This document shows, piece after piece, positions 1-7,525 of a DNA stretch of 64,000 bases. A program made the translations under genes and the position numbers. The stretch is taken from NCBI RefSeq assembly GCF_003046475.1, contig NZ_PZZZ01000001.1, positions 496,001 through 560,000 on the forward strand, given 5' to 3'. The number at the start of each line of letters is the position of its first letter. Position 1 is the stretch's first letter. The notes beneath the pieces were generated by a model, which did not search any database, was not told the origin of the DNA, and saw only the letters and a program-made list of their open reading frames with translations. Origin of the DNA: Mycoplana dimorpha. Its GTDB lineage: Bacteria; Pseudomonadota; Alphaproteobacteria; Rhizobiales; Rhizobiaceae.

Positions 1-996
1 GGGTGACGATTCGGCTGCGTTCCCGGCGTAGAAGACTGCCCATCGGATGGCAAATGCCGCAATCAGCGCCGTAACCATCGGATGAAGACGCGCCTCGCGG
101 TGCGAACGGGCATCGACGCTGACAACCAGTGCGACGAGACCGAACAGGATCGGCAGCAGCCATTCGGTGAAGCGCCGGTGCAATTCGGCTCGGAAAGCCC
201 CCGGATTGCGCTTCACCTGGGGATCGGTCGGATCGGGATTCAGCAGGAAAGGCAGGTCGCGATCCTTGGCGCGAAGCGTGGCTTCGCCGGCGCGTTCGGT
301 GAGATCGGCGAGGTCGAACGCGTAGGAATCGAACTTGATCACCGAGACGTTGCCGGTGGGCAGTTTGCGATGCACTTCGCCATCCTGCATCACCAGCGCC
401 GACGTCTGTTCGTCCACCGCACCTTCGCGGGCGTAATAGACGTACTCCACCTTTGGATCGCGGGTGTCGGCCACGAAGAGGCCCTCCAGAACGCCGCCGC
501 TCTTGCGGCGGCTCACCTGGACATAGAGGCCGTCGGTGACCTTGCGGAAGGCATTTTCCTGGATGACCGACGAAAGCATGTCGGCATGGGCGGTAGCGAT
601 CATCTCGCGCACCGCCGTGCGCGAATAGGGTTCGACGAAGTTGTCCACGGCGAACGACAGGAAGCTCAGTGCAATCCCCAGATACATCACCGGCTTGATG
701 ATCATCATGCGCGAACTTCCGGCAGCGTTGAGCACCGTCAGTTCCGAATCGGCGTTCATCACCGTCAGCGTCTGGGCCACGCCGATAAGATAGGCGAATG
801 GCAGGATGAGGGGCACGACAGACGGCAGCACGAGGGTGGCCAGCTTCAGGAAGGCCAGCATCGACTGGCCGCTGTCGGTGACGAGGTTGATGTTCGAAAG
901 TGCCTGCGTGGTCCAGACGATGCCGAGCAGCGGCAACAGCGTTCCGATGAACATCAGCGACGCCCGGCGCAGGATGTAGCGTTCAATCAGCTTCAT
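1..996 (-). CDS. lptF: LPS export ABC permease LptF (C-terminus cut by window edge)
   Basis: Inner-membrane permease half of the LptB2FG machine that extracts lipopolysaccharide and passes it to the LptC-A-D bridge. Read from ATG at 996, the frame stays open for all 332 codons to base 1. It starts MKLIERYILRR, followed by a membrane segment (about residues 13-33), a long hydrophobic stretch around 55-80, and the family-typical NADSELTVLNAAG segment (about 85-97). A soluble periplasmic domain (about 120-260) and further membrane helices follow near the edge. Family members are about 360-400 residues, so the last helices lie outside the window. It diverges from pepA across 289 bases that must hold both promoters, as is common in alphaproteobacteria. 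Seen: sequence and topology. Inferred: the F rather than G paralogue, from the N-terminus and the pepA neighbour. Confidence 0.9.
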   Translation of the reverse strand, partial: MKLIERYILRRASLMFIGTLLPLLGIVWTTQALSNINLVTDSGQSMLAFLKLATLVLPSVVPLILPFAYLIGVAQTLTVMNADSELTVLNAAGSSRMMIIKPVMYLGIALSFLSFAVDNFVEPYSRTAVREMIATAHADMLSSVIQENAFRKVTDGLYVQVSRRKSGGVLEGLFVADTRDPKVEYVYYAREGAVDEQTSALVMQDGEVHRKLPTGNVSVIKFDSYAFDLADLTERAGEATLRAKDRDLPFLLNPDPTDPQVKRNPGAFRAELHRRFTEWLLPILFGLVALVVSVDARSHREARLHPMVTALIAAFAIRWAVFYAGNAAESSP

Positions 997-1285
997 GTCT
1001 GGTCCCGAACCGTGGCCCTGTGCTCTTTGCCGCTCTTCCGGCCCGCCACCATTCGCGTCCGCCGGCCGTGTTGTCGCATATATGCTTTGGCGCCGCTTAC
1101 GCCAGCGCGCGCTTTCGCCTGTACCGCAGAAAATCGTGGCGAACAAACATGCCGACGACTTCTAAACGCGCAGTGCTATCTTGCCAAGCGTCGTAAAAGC
1201 GACAAGGAATGCCGACAGTCAGCCCTGCACCCGCATTGTTCGTGTGCGGCGCCCAAACGACCGACCGCGCAGCCCGGAGTAGAAC

Positions 1286-2776
1286 ATGGCCCAGAAATTC
1301 GATGTCAGTTTCGTCAATGCGCCGAAGTCCCTCGGCGGTGTCGCCGTCGTCCTGCAGGTCCCCGATGGGATCGGCGCGCCGGCCGAAGCCGATCCTGCCA
1401 GCGTCGTCGCCCGGGCGGCGGAAGCCGGCCGGTTCAAGGGCAAGGCACTCAAGAGCCTCGACATCGTCGCCCCGCACGGCTCGCCTTTCGAGCGCATCCT
1501 GCTGCTCGGCCTCGGCGCGCCGGACAAGATCACCGCGCACGATTGGCTGAAGGCGGGCGGCGCCGCCGCCGCGAAGATCCGGGACGCCGAAACGGTCACC
1601 GTCTATCTCGACGCCGCCGGTCTCGAGCCCAGCGGGCAGGCGGCCGCCGACTTCGCGCTTGGCATGCTGCTCGGCGCGTATCGTTTCGATGTCTACAAGA
1701 CCAAGAAGGAGGAGGACGACGCCGGCACGAACGCCAGGAAGGCAACCCGCGTCGCGATCGTCACCGCCGCTGCGAACGAGGCCAAGAAGGCCTATGCACA
1801 GGGCGAGGCGGTCGCCGACGGGGTTTTGCTCGCCCGCGACCTCGTCAACGAGCCTGCCAACGTGCTCGGCCCGGTGGAATTTGCCGAGAAGGCCAAAGAC
1901 CTGGAAAAGCTCGGCGTCGAGGTCGAAATCCTGACCGAGCGCGAGATGAAGAAGCTTGGCATGGCGGCCCTTCTCGGCGTCGCGCAGGGTTCGGGGCGTC
2001 CGCCGCGGCTCGCCGTCATGCAGTGGAAGGGCGGCAAGCCGAAGGACCGACCGCTGGCCTTCGTCGGCAAGGGCGTCGTCTTCGACACCGGCGGCATCTC
2101 CATCAAGCCGGCCGCAGGCATGGAGGAGATGAAGGGCGACATGGGCGGGGCGGCGGCCGTCCTCGGCCTGATGCACGTGCTTGCCGCGCGCAAGGCGAAG
2201 GTAAATGCGGTCGGCATCCTCGGACTTGTCGAGAACATGCCGGACGGCAACGCCCAGCGCCCGGGCGACATCGTCACCTCCATGTCGGGGCAGACGATCG
2301 AAGTGATCAACACCGACGCGGAGGGCCGGCTCGTGCTGAGCGATGCGCTCTGGTACTGCATCGACCGCTTCAAGCCGCAGTTCGTGATCGACCTGGCAAC
2401 CCTGACGGGCGCTATCATCGTGGCCCTCGGCAGCCATCATGCCGGGCTCTTCTCCAATGACGACACGCTCGCCGCAAGGCTGACGGCCGCGGGGCTTGCC
2501 ACGAACGAGCGCGTCTGGCGCATGCCGCTCGGCAAGGAATACGACAAGATGATCGACAGCAAGTTCGCCGACATGAAGAACACCGGCGGCCGCCATGCGG
2601 GCTCGATCACCGCCGCGCAGTTCCTGCAGCGCTTCGTGAAGGACACCCCCTGGGCGCATATCGACATCGCTGGCACCGCGATGGGGTCGCCAACCGACGA
2701 GATCAACCAGTCCTGGGGCTCGGGCTTCGGTGTCAGGCTGCTCGACGAACTGGTCCGCGCCGAATACGAGAGCTGA
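1286..2776 (+). CDS. pepA: Leucyl aminopeptidase (M17 family)
   Basis: Cytosolic hexameric metallo-aminopeptidase that removes N-terminal Leu and other residues from peptides; some homologues also bind DNA. The 496-residue length is normal. An N-terminal macrodomain-like region (about 1-165) precedes the catalytic M17 domain. The signature NTDAEGRL lies at about 342-349, and the upstream metal and active-site segment with [10 protein letters not shown] (about 263-272) is intact. The ATG at 1286 is preceded by only a weak GGAG. It ends six bases before the TTG of holC, so the two are probably cotranscribed, a pairing common in Rhizobiales. The 289 bases upstream, shared with divergent lptF, contain no gene I can support. 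Confidence 0.95.
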   Translation: MAQKFDVSFVNAPKSLGGVAVVLQVPDGIGAPAEADPASVVARAAEAGRFKGKALKSLDIVAPHGSPFERILLLGLGAPDKITAHDWLKAGGAAAAKIRDAETVTVYLDAAGLEPSGQAAADFALGMLLGAYRFDVYKTKKEEDDAGTNARKATRVAIVTAAANEAKKAYAQGEAVADGVLLARDLVNEPANVLGPVEFAEKAKDLEKLGVEVEILTEREMKKLGMAALLGVAQGSGRPPRLAVMQWKGGKPKDRPLAFVGKGVVFDTGGISIKPAAGMEEMKGDMGGAAAVLGLMHVLAARKAKVNAVGILGLVENMPDGNAQRPGDIVTSMSGQTIEVINTDAEGRLVLSDALWYCIDRFKPQFVIDLATLTGAIIVALGSHHAGLFSNDDTLAARLTAAGLATNERVWRMPLGKEYDKMIDSKFADMKNTGGRHAGSITAAQFLQRFVKDTPWAHIDIAGTAMGSPTDEINQSWGSGFGVRLLDELVRAEYES

Positions 2777-2782
2777 TCGGCA

Positions 2783-3232
2783 TTGAGCGAGATCCTGTTC
2801 TACCACCTGACCGAATCGAAGCTCGAAGATGCCCTGCCGCCGCTGCTCGACAAAAGCCTCGAGCGCGGCTGGCGGGTGATCGTGCAGACCGGAACGGCGG
2901 AGCGGCGCGATGCGCTGGATACGCATCTTTGGACATATCGGGACGAGAGTTTCCTGCCGCACGGCACCGACGAGCAGCCGCAGGCCGCCGACCAGCCCGT
3001 GCTGCTGACGACCGGCCCCGAAAATCCGAACGCTGCCACCGTCCGCTTCATCGTCGACGGCGCCGACCCGCCGCCGCTCGACGCCTATGCGCGGGTGATC
3101 TTCATGTTCGATGGTCATGATCAGGACGAACTCGAGGCCGCCCGCGGCTACTGGAAGCGCCTGAAAGGCGAGGGGCACCAGCTGACCTACTGGCAGCAGA
3201 ACCACGACGGTCGCTGGGTGAAGAAGGCCTGA
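2783..3232 (+). CDS. holC: DNA polymerase III chi subunit
   Basis: Chi subunit of the clamp-loader complex, which links DNA polymerase III to single-strand binding protein. The 149-residue protein is the usual size. It has the family N-terminus SEILFYHLTESKLEDALP, the central TDEQPQAADQPVLLT-like segment, and the closing WKRLKGEGHQLTYWQQ region typical of chi. The start is TTG at 2783, supported by GAGAG ten bases upstream at the very end of pepA and by a six-base gap between the genes. An ATG start would remove the conserved first strand. Probably translationally coupled to pepA. Confidence 0.92.
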   Translation: MSEILFYHLTESKLEDALPPLLDKSLERGWRVIVQTGTAERRDALDTHLWTYRDESFLPHGTDEQPQAADQPVLLTTGPENPNAATVRFIVDGADPPPLDAYARVIFMFDGHDQDELEAARGYWKRLKGEGHQLTYWQQNHDGRWVKKA

Positions 3233-3667
3233 GGCTTGCTCCGGAGCGCCTGGCGGCTCGGGGCAAGCGTCGATGAGACCAAATACTTACAGCAACACAG
3301 CTCGGATGCATTCACACGCATTGCCGTAGTTTGTCACGTATCGCGGATTGGGGTTTTCTTAAATCACCGCCCTGAAGGATCTGCGCCCCCCAACGCCATT
3401 TGCACCTCAAGACGCCGCAACTGGACTTATCCGGCCCAATGTTCCATAACCGGACCGGGTAAACGGACAGGCTTGGCGCTCGAACATTATGAACATCGTG
3501 ATTTCGAACAAGTCGGCACTTTTTCCGCTCCTGATGGGCACCAGAGCACGCATTGCGTTCGGGTTGCCACGGCCCTGAAACGCCGGGCAACCCCGCACCT
3601 GTAGACGCAATTCCCTGCTCCTGGGTGGCTGCGACGCAGTGCGCCCCCGTGAACGTTAGGAACGACC
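3233..3667. other. 435-base intergenic region with a hairpin and a possible 29-codon mini-ORF
   Basis: No recognised gene or RNA family. Two things can be seen. An 8-bp perfect inverted repeat (GGGTTGCC at 3561-3568, GGCAACCC at 3586-3593) lies about 75 bases before the next gene. A 29-codon reading frame (3489-3578, MNIVISNKSALFPLL and onward) has its stop codon inside that hairpin loop, a geometry reminiscent of leader-peptide control. The mini-ORF lacks a convincing Shine-Dalgarno, so its translation is doubtful. Confidence 0.3.
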
Positions 3668-4366
3668 GTGACACTCTGGGCCGAACTGGCGAGAGCCGGC
3701 AACGATGCCGGCGACGAAATCATGCTGCGCAGACGCGGCGACATCTACGAGATCCGTTACAACGGCCTGGAATTGATGTCGAACCGCAACCATGCGTCCG
3801 AGGACATCCTCGCCAACCACTCCATCGCGTTGATGGGGAATGCAGCGCGCAGGGTTTTCATCGGTGGCCTCGGCATGGGTTTCACGCTGCGCACAACGCT
3901 CGATCACCTTGGCGCGGACGCCGAGATCGTGGTCTGCGAACTGGTGCCGGAGATCGTCGAGTGGAACCGGACCTGTCTCGGACATCTCGCCGGCGATCCG
4001 CTGCGTGACCCGCGCGTCAAGGTGCGCGTCGGGGACGTGATGGATGTCATTCGCCGCGAGGCCGGCAGTTACGATGTCATCCTTATGGACACGGACAACG
4101 GTCCCGACTTCACCGTCCGGGCGTCGAACGGCGGGATCTATGAACGTGCCGGCCTGGAGGCGGTGAGGCAGGCGCTGCGGCCAGGCGGCGTAGCAAGTTT
4201 CTGGTCCGCTACCCGCTCGCCGGCGTTCGAGCGCCGACTCGATGATGTTGCGCTGAAATGGTGGCGGGACGAGGTGCCGCTGATCCCGGAGCGAAGCGAC
4301 GCGATCCACTACATTTACTTTGCCACCGACAGCATCGCCGAGATCGACCTAAAGCGGACCGGGTGA
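3668..4366 (+). CDS. Spermidine-synthase-fold protein (SAM-dependent methyltransferase-like)
   Basis: Rossmann-fold protein related to spermidine synthase. The SAM-type glycine-rich loop FIGGLGMGFTLR lies at about 64-75, an acidic strand end VCELVPEIV at about 92-100, and the motif DVILMDTDNGPD at about 137-148. At 232 residues it is shorter than true SpeE (about 280-300) and lacks the full N-terminal beta domain, so the aminopropyltransferase reaction is not assured; many such short proteins are of unknown function. The GTG start at 3668 has AGGA about six bases upstream. The stop overlaps the GTG of the MscS gene (GTGA), implying translational coupling. Family assignment is from visible motifs; the substrate is unknown. 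Confidence 0.75.
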   Translation: MTLWAELARAGNDAGDEIMLRRRGDIYEIRYNGLELMSNRNHASEDILANHSIALMGNAARRVFIGGLGMGFTLRTTLDHLGADAEIVVCELVPEIVEWNRTCLGHLAGDPLRDPRVKVRVGDVMDVIRREAGSYDVILMDTDNGPDFTVRASNGGIYERAGLEAVRQALRPGGVASFWSATRSPAFERRLDDVALKWWRDEVPLIPERSDAIHYIYFATDSIAEIDLKRTG

Positions 4367-5322
4367 TCCTCCGTCTTCCGGACGAACAGACATGGGTCGA
4401 ACTCGAGGCAATGAGGCTTTTGGTGTTAAAGGGTTTTGCGGCTTTGGTCGGGCCGCTGGTGGTGCTGCTCTCAATGCTTGCAGCGCGGCATTTCGTCGAG
4501 CTGGAGCGATTGGTAGGCAGCCCTGTCGTCGGTGAGGTGGTGCAGGCGGCCATCTATTTCTCCCTTGCGCTCTTGGCCAGCCGCATTGTCAAGATCATCT
4601 TCGCCCGCTCGCCAAAGAAGCGCCGGCGGGTGCCGAAGCTGCTGGCCGACCTCATCACCGCAGCCTTCTTCGCGGCGGCATTCGTCGCAACGGCGGGCAT
4701 TTTTCTCGGCGATTCCATCGGGGGCGTGCTGGCCGGCTCCGGGCTCATGATTGCGGTGCTGGGCTTTGCGGTCCGTAACGTGGTAGCCGACGTGTTGTCC
4801 GGTGTGGCATTCGGTCTGGATGCGCCATTCAGGATCGGTGACTGGGTCGATTTCGACGGCGCGGTCAAAGGCCAGGTGGTGGAGATCGGGTGGCGGACGA
4901 CGCGCCTGCTGCGACGCGATGCGACCTACATGATCCTGCCGAACAGCCAGATCGCCCGGCAGCGGATCACCAATTACAGCGCTCCCCGGCGGCATTACCG
5001 CGCACAGATCTCTGTCGTGCTCGATCACGAGATCGAAGTGGCCGTCGCCCGGCAGGTGCTGCTGGATGGTGTGAAGCTTGCAACCTTCATCCTCGATGAT
5101 CCGTCGCCGGACGTCCGTGCCGTGTCATTCGGTCTGGACGGCATCACCTACGCGGTTCGCTACTGGGTGCCGAGCTTTGCCGAGGACATCGACTGCCGTG
5201 ACGATGTGCTGCAATGCATCGATTCGGCGCTTCGGCGGGCCGGCATCGACGGACCGCGCCGGCACTTCCGTTTCAATGTCGGGGAGCTGCCGGCAGCCGC
5301 GCCCACAGACGTGGCAATATAG
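4363..5322 (+). CDS. Small-conductance mechanosensitive channel (MscS family)
   Basis: Inner-membrane channel that opens on membrane tension to release solutes on hypo-osmotic shock. The 319-residue reading has three or four membrane helices in the first 145 residues. The pore-lining segment is rich in Gly/Ala (GSGLMIAVLGFAVRNVVAD, from about 125). It is followed by the beta domain with FRIGDWVDFDG and the ILPNSQIARQRITNYS motif typical of MscS. The GTG at 4363 overlaps the upstream stop as GTGA. An ATG at 4411 is an in-frame alternative, but its GAGG is only two bases away. Coupling to a spermidine-synthase-like gene is unusual for MscS and may be a local pairing. Confidence 0.85.
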   Translation: MILRLPDEQTWVELEAMRLLVLKGFAALVGPLVVLLSMLAARHFVELERLVGSPVVGEVVQAAIYFSLALLASRIVKIIFARSPKKRRRVPKLLADLITAAFFAAAFVATAGIFLGDSIGGVLAGSGLMIAVLGFAVRNVVADVLSGVAFGLDAPFRIGDWVDFDGAVKGQVVEIGWRTTRLLRRDATYMILPNSQIARQRITNYSAPRRHYRAQISVVLDHEIEVAVARQVLLDGVKLATFILDDPSPDVRAVSFGLDGITYAVRYWVPSFAEDIDCRDDVLQCIDSALRRAGIDGPRRHFRFNVGELPAAAPTDVAI

Positions 5323-5587
5323 AGCCTTCACTCCCGAATCGAAGCGTTCCGCCCAAGCGGGGTCTCCAGATGCGCGACATCCGGTCCCAGCCGGTTCCCG
5401 CGGCTTGTAAACACGCTTGCAGCAACTACATGGCAGGTATGATCATCGTGGCCTTCAAACAGCTTCTTGCCCGCACGGAAGCACATGTCTCCGCCCGGAG
5501 CGCCCTGGCTTAGCCGAGGCCTCTCCGGGGAGGGACCCTTGTGATTTTTCATTGGGATAATCGCCGCCAGGCGATGAAGGAGCAGAT

Positions 5588-5746
5588 ATGATCAGAAGCC
5601 GCGAGAAGAAGAACTGCCGGACTTGCAGCCGCCCGATTCCCCGGGCAGCCATGCGATGTCCCTGGTGCGCCCATCCGCCGCCGATCCGCCCCAAGCCGGA
5701 CGATATGCTGCCGGACTCGGGCGGAACAAGAGCCCGCGATGATTGA
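5588..5746 (+). CDS. Small zinc-ribbon-like protein, 52 residues
   Basis: A short gene supported by an excellent ribosome binding site (AAGGAG at 5577-5582, five bases before ATG). Two CXXC pairs are present: C10-R-T-C13 and C24-P-W-C27, ten residues apart, in a basic N-terminal half starting MIRSREKKNC. The C-terminal half is Pro/Asp/Arg-rich and probably disordered. The arrangement suggests a structural zinc ribbon; no catalytic motif is present. It lies 265 bases after the MscS gene and convergent with the aldose dehydrogenase. The function is not recognised; nucleic-acid or protein binding is only a guess from the fold. Confidence 0.6.
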   Translation: MIRSREKKNCRTCSRPIPRAAMRCPWCAHPPPIRPKPDDMLPDSGGTRARDD

Positions 5747-5776
5747 GGCGGTCGACGCGGCCGCTGCCTGAGGCGA

Positions 5777-6703
5777 TCAGTCGTAAAACGCCTCCACGAC
5801 CTTGCGCCGGCCCAGCATGAAGGCATCGGCGACATGCCTCAGCGGCGCAAGGTCGACGTCTGAGCGGCCTTTTCCGATGAGTTCGGCGAAGCGGCGGTAG
5901 AGCATCGGATATTCCTGCTCGGGCTCTTCGTGGACGAGCTTGCCGTCCAGCGCCAGCTTCGCGCCGCCTTCGGAAAGCAGCATCCGCCCCGCGTCGGTCT
6001 CCGCCGCGATGTCCCAGCTCTGCTTGCCCGTCTGCCGCCAGTCGAATTCGGCTGAAAGGTCGAGCCCAGCCGCATCGGTGAACCTGATGTCCGCCGCGAT
6101 CGGCGCGTCGCGATTTTCCGGAAACTCAAGCGTCGCGGCGGTGATGAACACCGGCCGCGGCAGGATGTGAGTGACGATCGACAGCGCGTTGATGCCTGGA
6201 TCGAAGACACCGAGACCGCCCGCCTGCCAGATCCAGTCCTGGTTCGGGTGCCAGTGGCGCACGTCCTCCTTCCACGTCACCTTCATCGAGCGGATCGTGG
6301 TGGAGGCGAGAAGGGCCCTTGCGGCTTCGACGGCGGGCGCATAGCGCGAGTGCCAGCTGGCAAACAGGGAAAGCCCGCGGGATGCCGCCTGAGCCTGCAG
6401 GTCCTCGACCTCGCTCAAGGTCGCGCCCGGCGGCTTTTCCAGGAATACGTGCTTGCCGGCCGACAGCGCCTTGTGCGCCGCCTCGTAGCGGTACTGCGGC
6501 GGCATGCAGAGCGATACCGCCTCGATGTCCGGCACGGCAGCCAACAGTTCGTCGATCGAGCCGAAAATGGCGATTCCCTCCACGCCGCCATGGCGGCTCG
6601 CGGCGGCGATCAGCTTGAAATCGGGGTTCTTTTCGATCGAGGGCAGGTGTTGGTCGCGGGCGATCTTGCCGACGCCGACGATGGCGAGATTGATCGGTGA
6701 CAT
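5777..6703 (-). CDS. Aldose 1-dehydrogenase, Gfo/Idh/MocA family (L-arabinose/D-galactose type)
   Basis: NAD(P)-dependent oxidation of an aldopyranose at C1 to the lactone, the first step of the non-phosphorylative L-arabinose or De Ley-Doudoroff galactose pathways. The 308 residues comprise an N-terminal Rossmann domain with GVGKIA (10-15), the family lysine motif EKPPG (89-93), and a C-terminal alpha/beta domain. The segments HWHPNQDWIW (150-159) and GGLGVFDPGINAL (162-174) closely resemble the Azospirillum L-arabinose 1-dehydrogenase I recall, which acts on both sugars. Start ATG at 6703. It stands alone, with no lactonase or dehydratase beside it, and diverges from the TRAP operon, so a link with transported substrate is possible but unproven. 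Confidence 0.82.
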   Translation of the reverse strand: MSPINLAIVGVGKIARDQHLPSIEKNPDFKLIAAASRHGGVEGIAIFGSIDELLAAVPDIEAVSLCMPPQYRYEAAHKALSAGKHVFLEKPPGATLSEVEDLQAQAASRGLSLFASWHSRYAPAVEAARALLASTTIRSMKVTWKEDVRHWHPNQDWIWQAGGLGVFDPGINALSIVTHILPRPVFITAATLEFPENRDAPIAADIRFTDAAGLDLSAEFDWRQTGKQSWDIAAETDAGRMLLSEGGAKLALDGKLVHEEPEQEYPMLYRRFAELIGKGRSDVDLAPLRHVADAFMLGRRKVVEAFYD

Positions 6704-6824
6704 GGTGCTTCGCTCGATTTGTATGATGATTGGGAGGCTGTTGTAGCAGAATGCGGCCCGCCGGCAAGGCGGCCCTTTTAACTCAGCTGTCGGCGCCTCG
6801 ACGCGATGCCGCCGATCTCTCCGC

Positions 6825-6880
6825 CTTTCGTCTAATGACGGCTAGCCACCCGGGAAAACCGCTGGCGGGCGCTTGAATCC
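6825..6880 (+). promoter_or_regulatory. Upstream element of dctQM shared with the dctP promoter
   Basis: The 12-mer CTTTCGTCTAAT (6825-6836) is part of an inverted repeat CGTC-TAAT-GACG (6829-6840). The 10-mer GCTTGAATCC (6871-6880) contains a -35-like TTGAAT. The same two words occur upstream of dctP with their centres 46 rather than 45 bases apart. The repeat looks like a GntR-type operator by form only; no regulator gene lies beside it. Confidence 0.4.
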
Positions 6881-6949
6881 GGCTTTGAAATGCGCACTCT
6901 GGCTGTGCACGGCAAAGAAAATCGACAAAAAGCCATGCGGGGAGGAACG

Positions 6950-7525
6950 ATGCAGGCATTGCTTGGGCTCAGCCGACTGATTGATTTGATTACGGAGAGG
7001 ATCGGCAAGGCGGTGTCCTGGCTGATCCTGTTCGCCGTCCTGGTCAGCGCCGGGAATGCGATCGTACGGAAGGTCTTCAACGTCTCGTCGAACGCCTGGC
7101 TCGAGGCACAATGGTACCTGTTCGGGGGCGCCTTCATGCTCGCCGCAGCCTACACTCTGTGCGAGAACGAGCATATTCGCATCGACGTCGTCTACGGCAA
7201 GTTTTCGCGCCGCACCCAGCACTGGATCGACCTGTTCGGTCACTGCGTCTTCCTGATGCCGTTCGTGCTCCTGATGATCTACTACTTCATCCCCTACGTC
7301 AGCCGGTCCTATCGGTCGGGCGAAGTGTCGTCGAGCGCAGGCGGCCTGATCCTGTGGCCGGCCAAGGCCATCCTGCTGGCCGGCTTCCTGCTTTTGGCCG
7401 CGCAAGGGATCTCGGAGATCATCAAGAAGATCGCCATCCTGCGCGGCGACCTGGATGATCCGACTACATATGTGCCGAACCTCCAAGCCCTCGAAGGGGA
7501 AGGCTCCGGGGAGGCTCGCTCGTGA
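6950..7525 (+). CDS. TRAP transporter small permease (DctQ family)
   Basis: Four-helix membrane subunit that pairs with the large permease to import a carboxylate or similar solute using a sodium or proton gradient. The 191-residue reading starts at ATG 6950 behind GGAGG (6941-6945); an upstream in-frame ATG at 6935 lacks such a site. Helices lie at about 20-40, 55-75, 95-115 and 140-165. The family segments AWLEAQWYLFGGAFMLAAAY and NEHIRIDVVY are clear. The stop overlaps the GTG of dctM (GTGA), the usual coupling of these subunits. The matching binding protein is probably the dctP at 11.9-13.0 kb, which is on the other strand. Confidence 0.92.
   Translation: MQALLGLSRLIDLITERIGKAVSWLILFAVLVSAGNAIVRKVFNVSSNAWLEAQWYLFGGAFMLAAAYTLCENEHIRIDVVYGKFSRRTQHWIDLFGHCVFLMPFVLLMIYYFIPYVSRSYRSGEVSSSAGGLILWPAKAILLAGFLLLAAQGISEIIKKIAILRGDLDDPTTYVPNLQALEGEGSGEARS

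Noticed and set aside
82-2460. Open frame of 792 codons on the plus strand
   Set aside because: Runs through lptF (opposite strand) and pepA in another frame; Arg/Gly-rich shadow with no domain. lptF and pepA both have conserved motifs.
1097-3205. Open frame of 702 codons on the minus strand
   Set aside because: Antisense to pepA and holC; a shadow of high-GC coding sequence.
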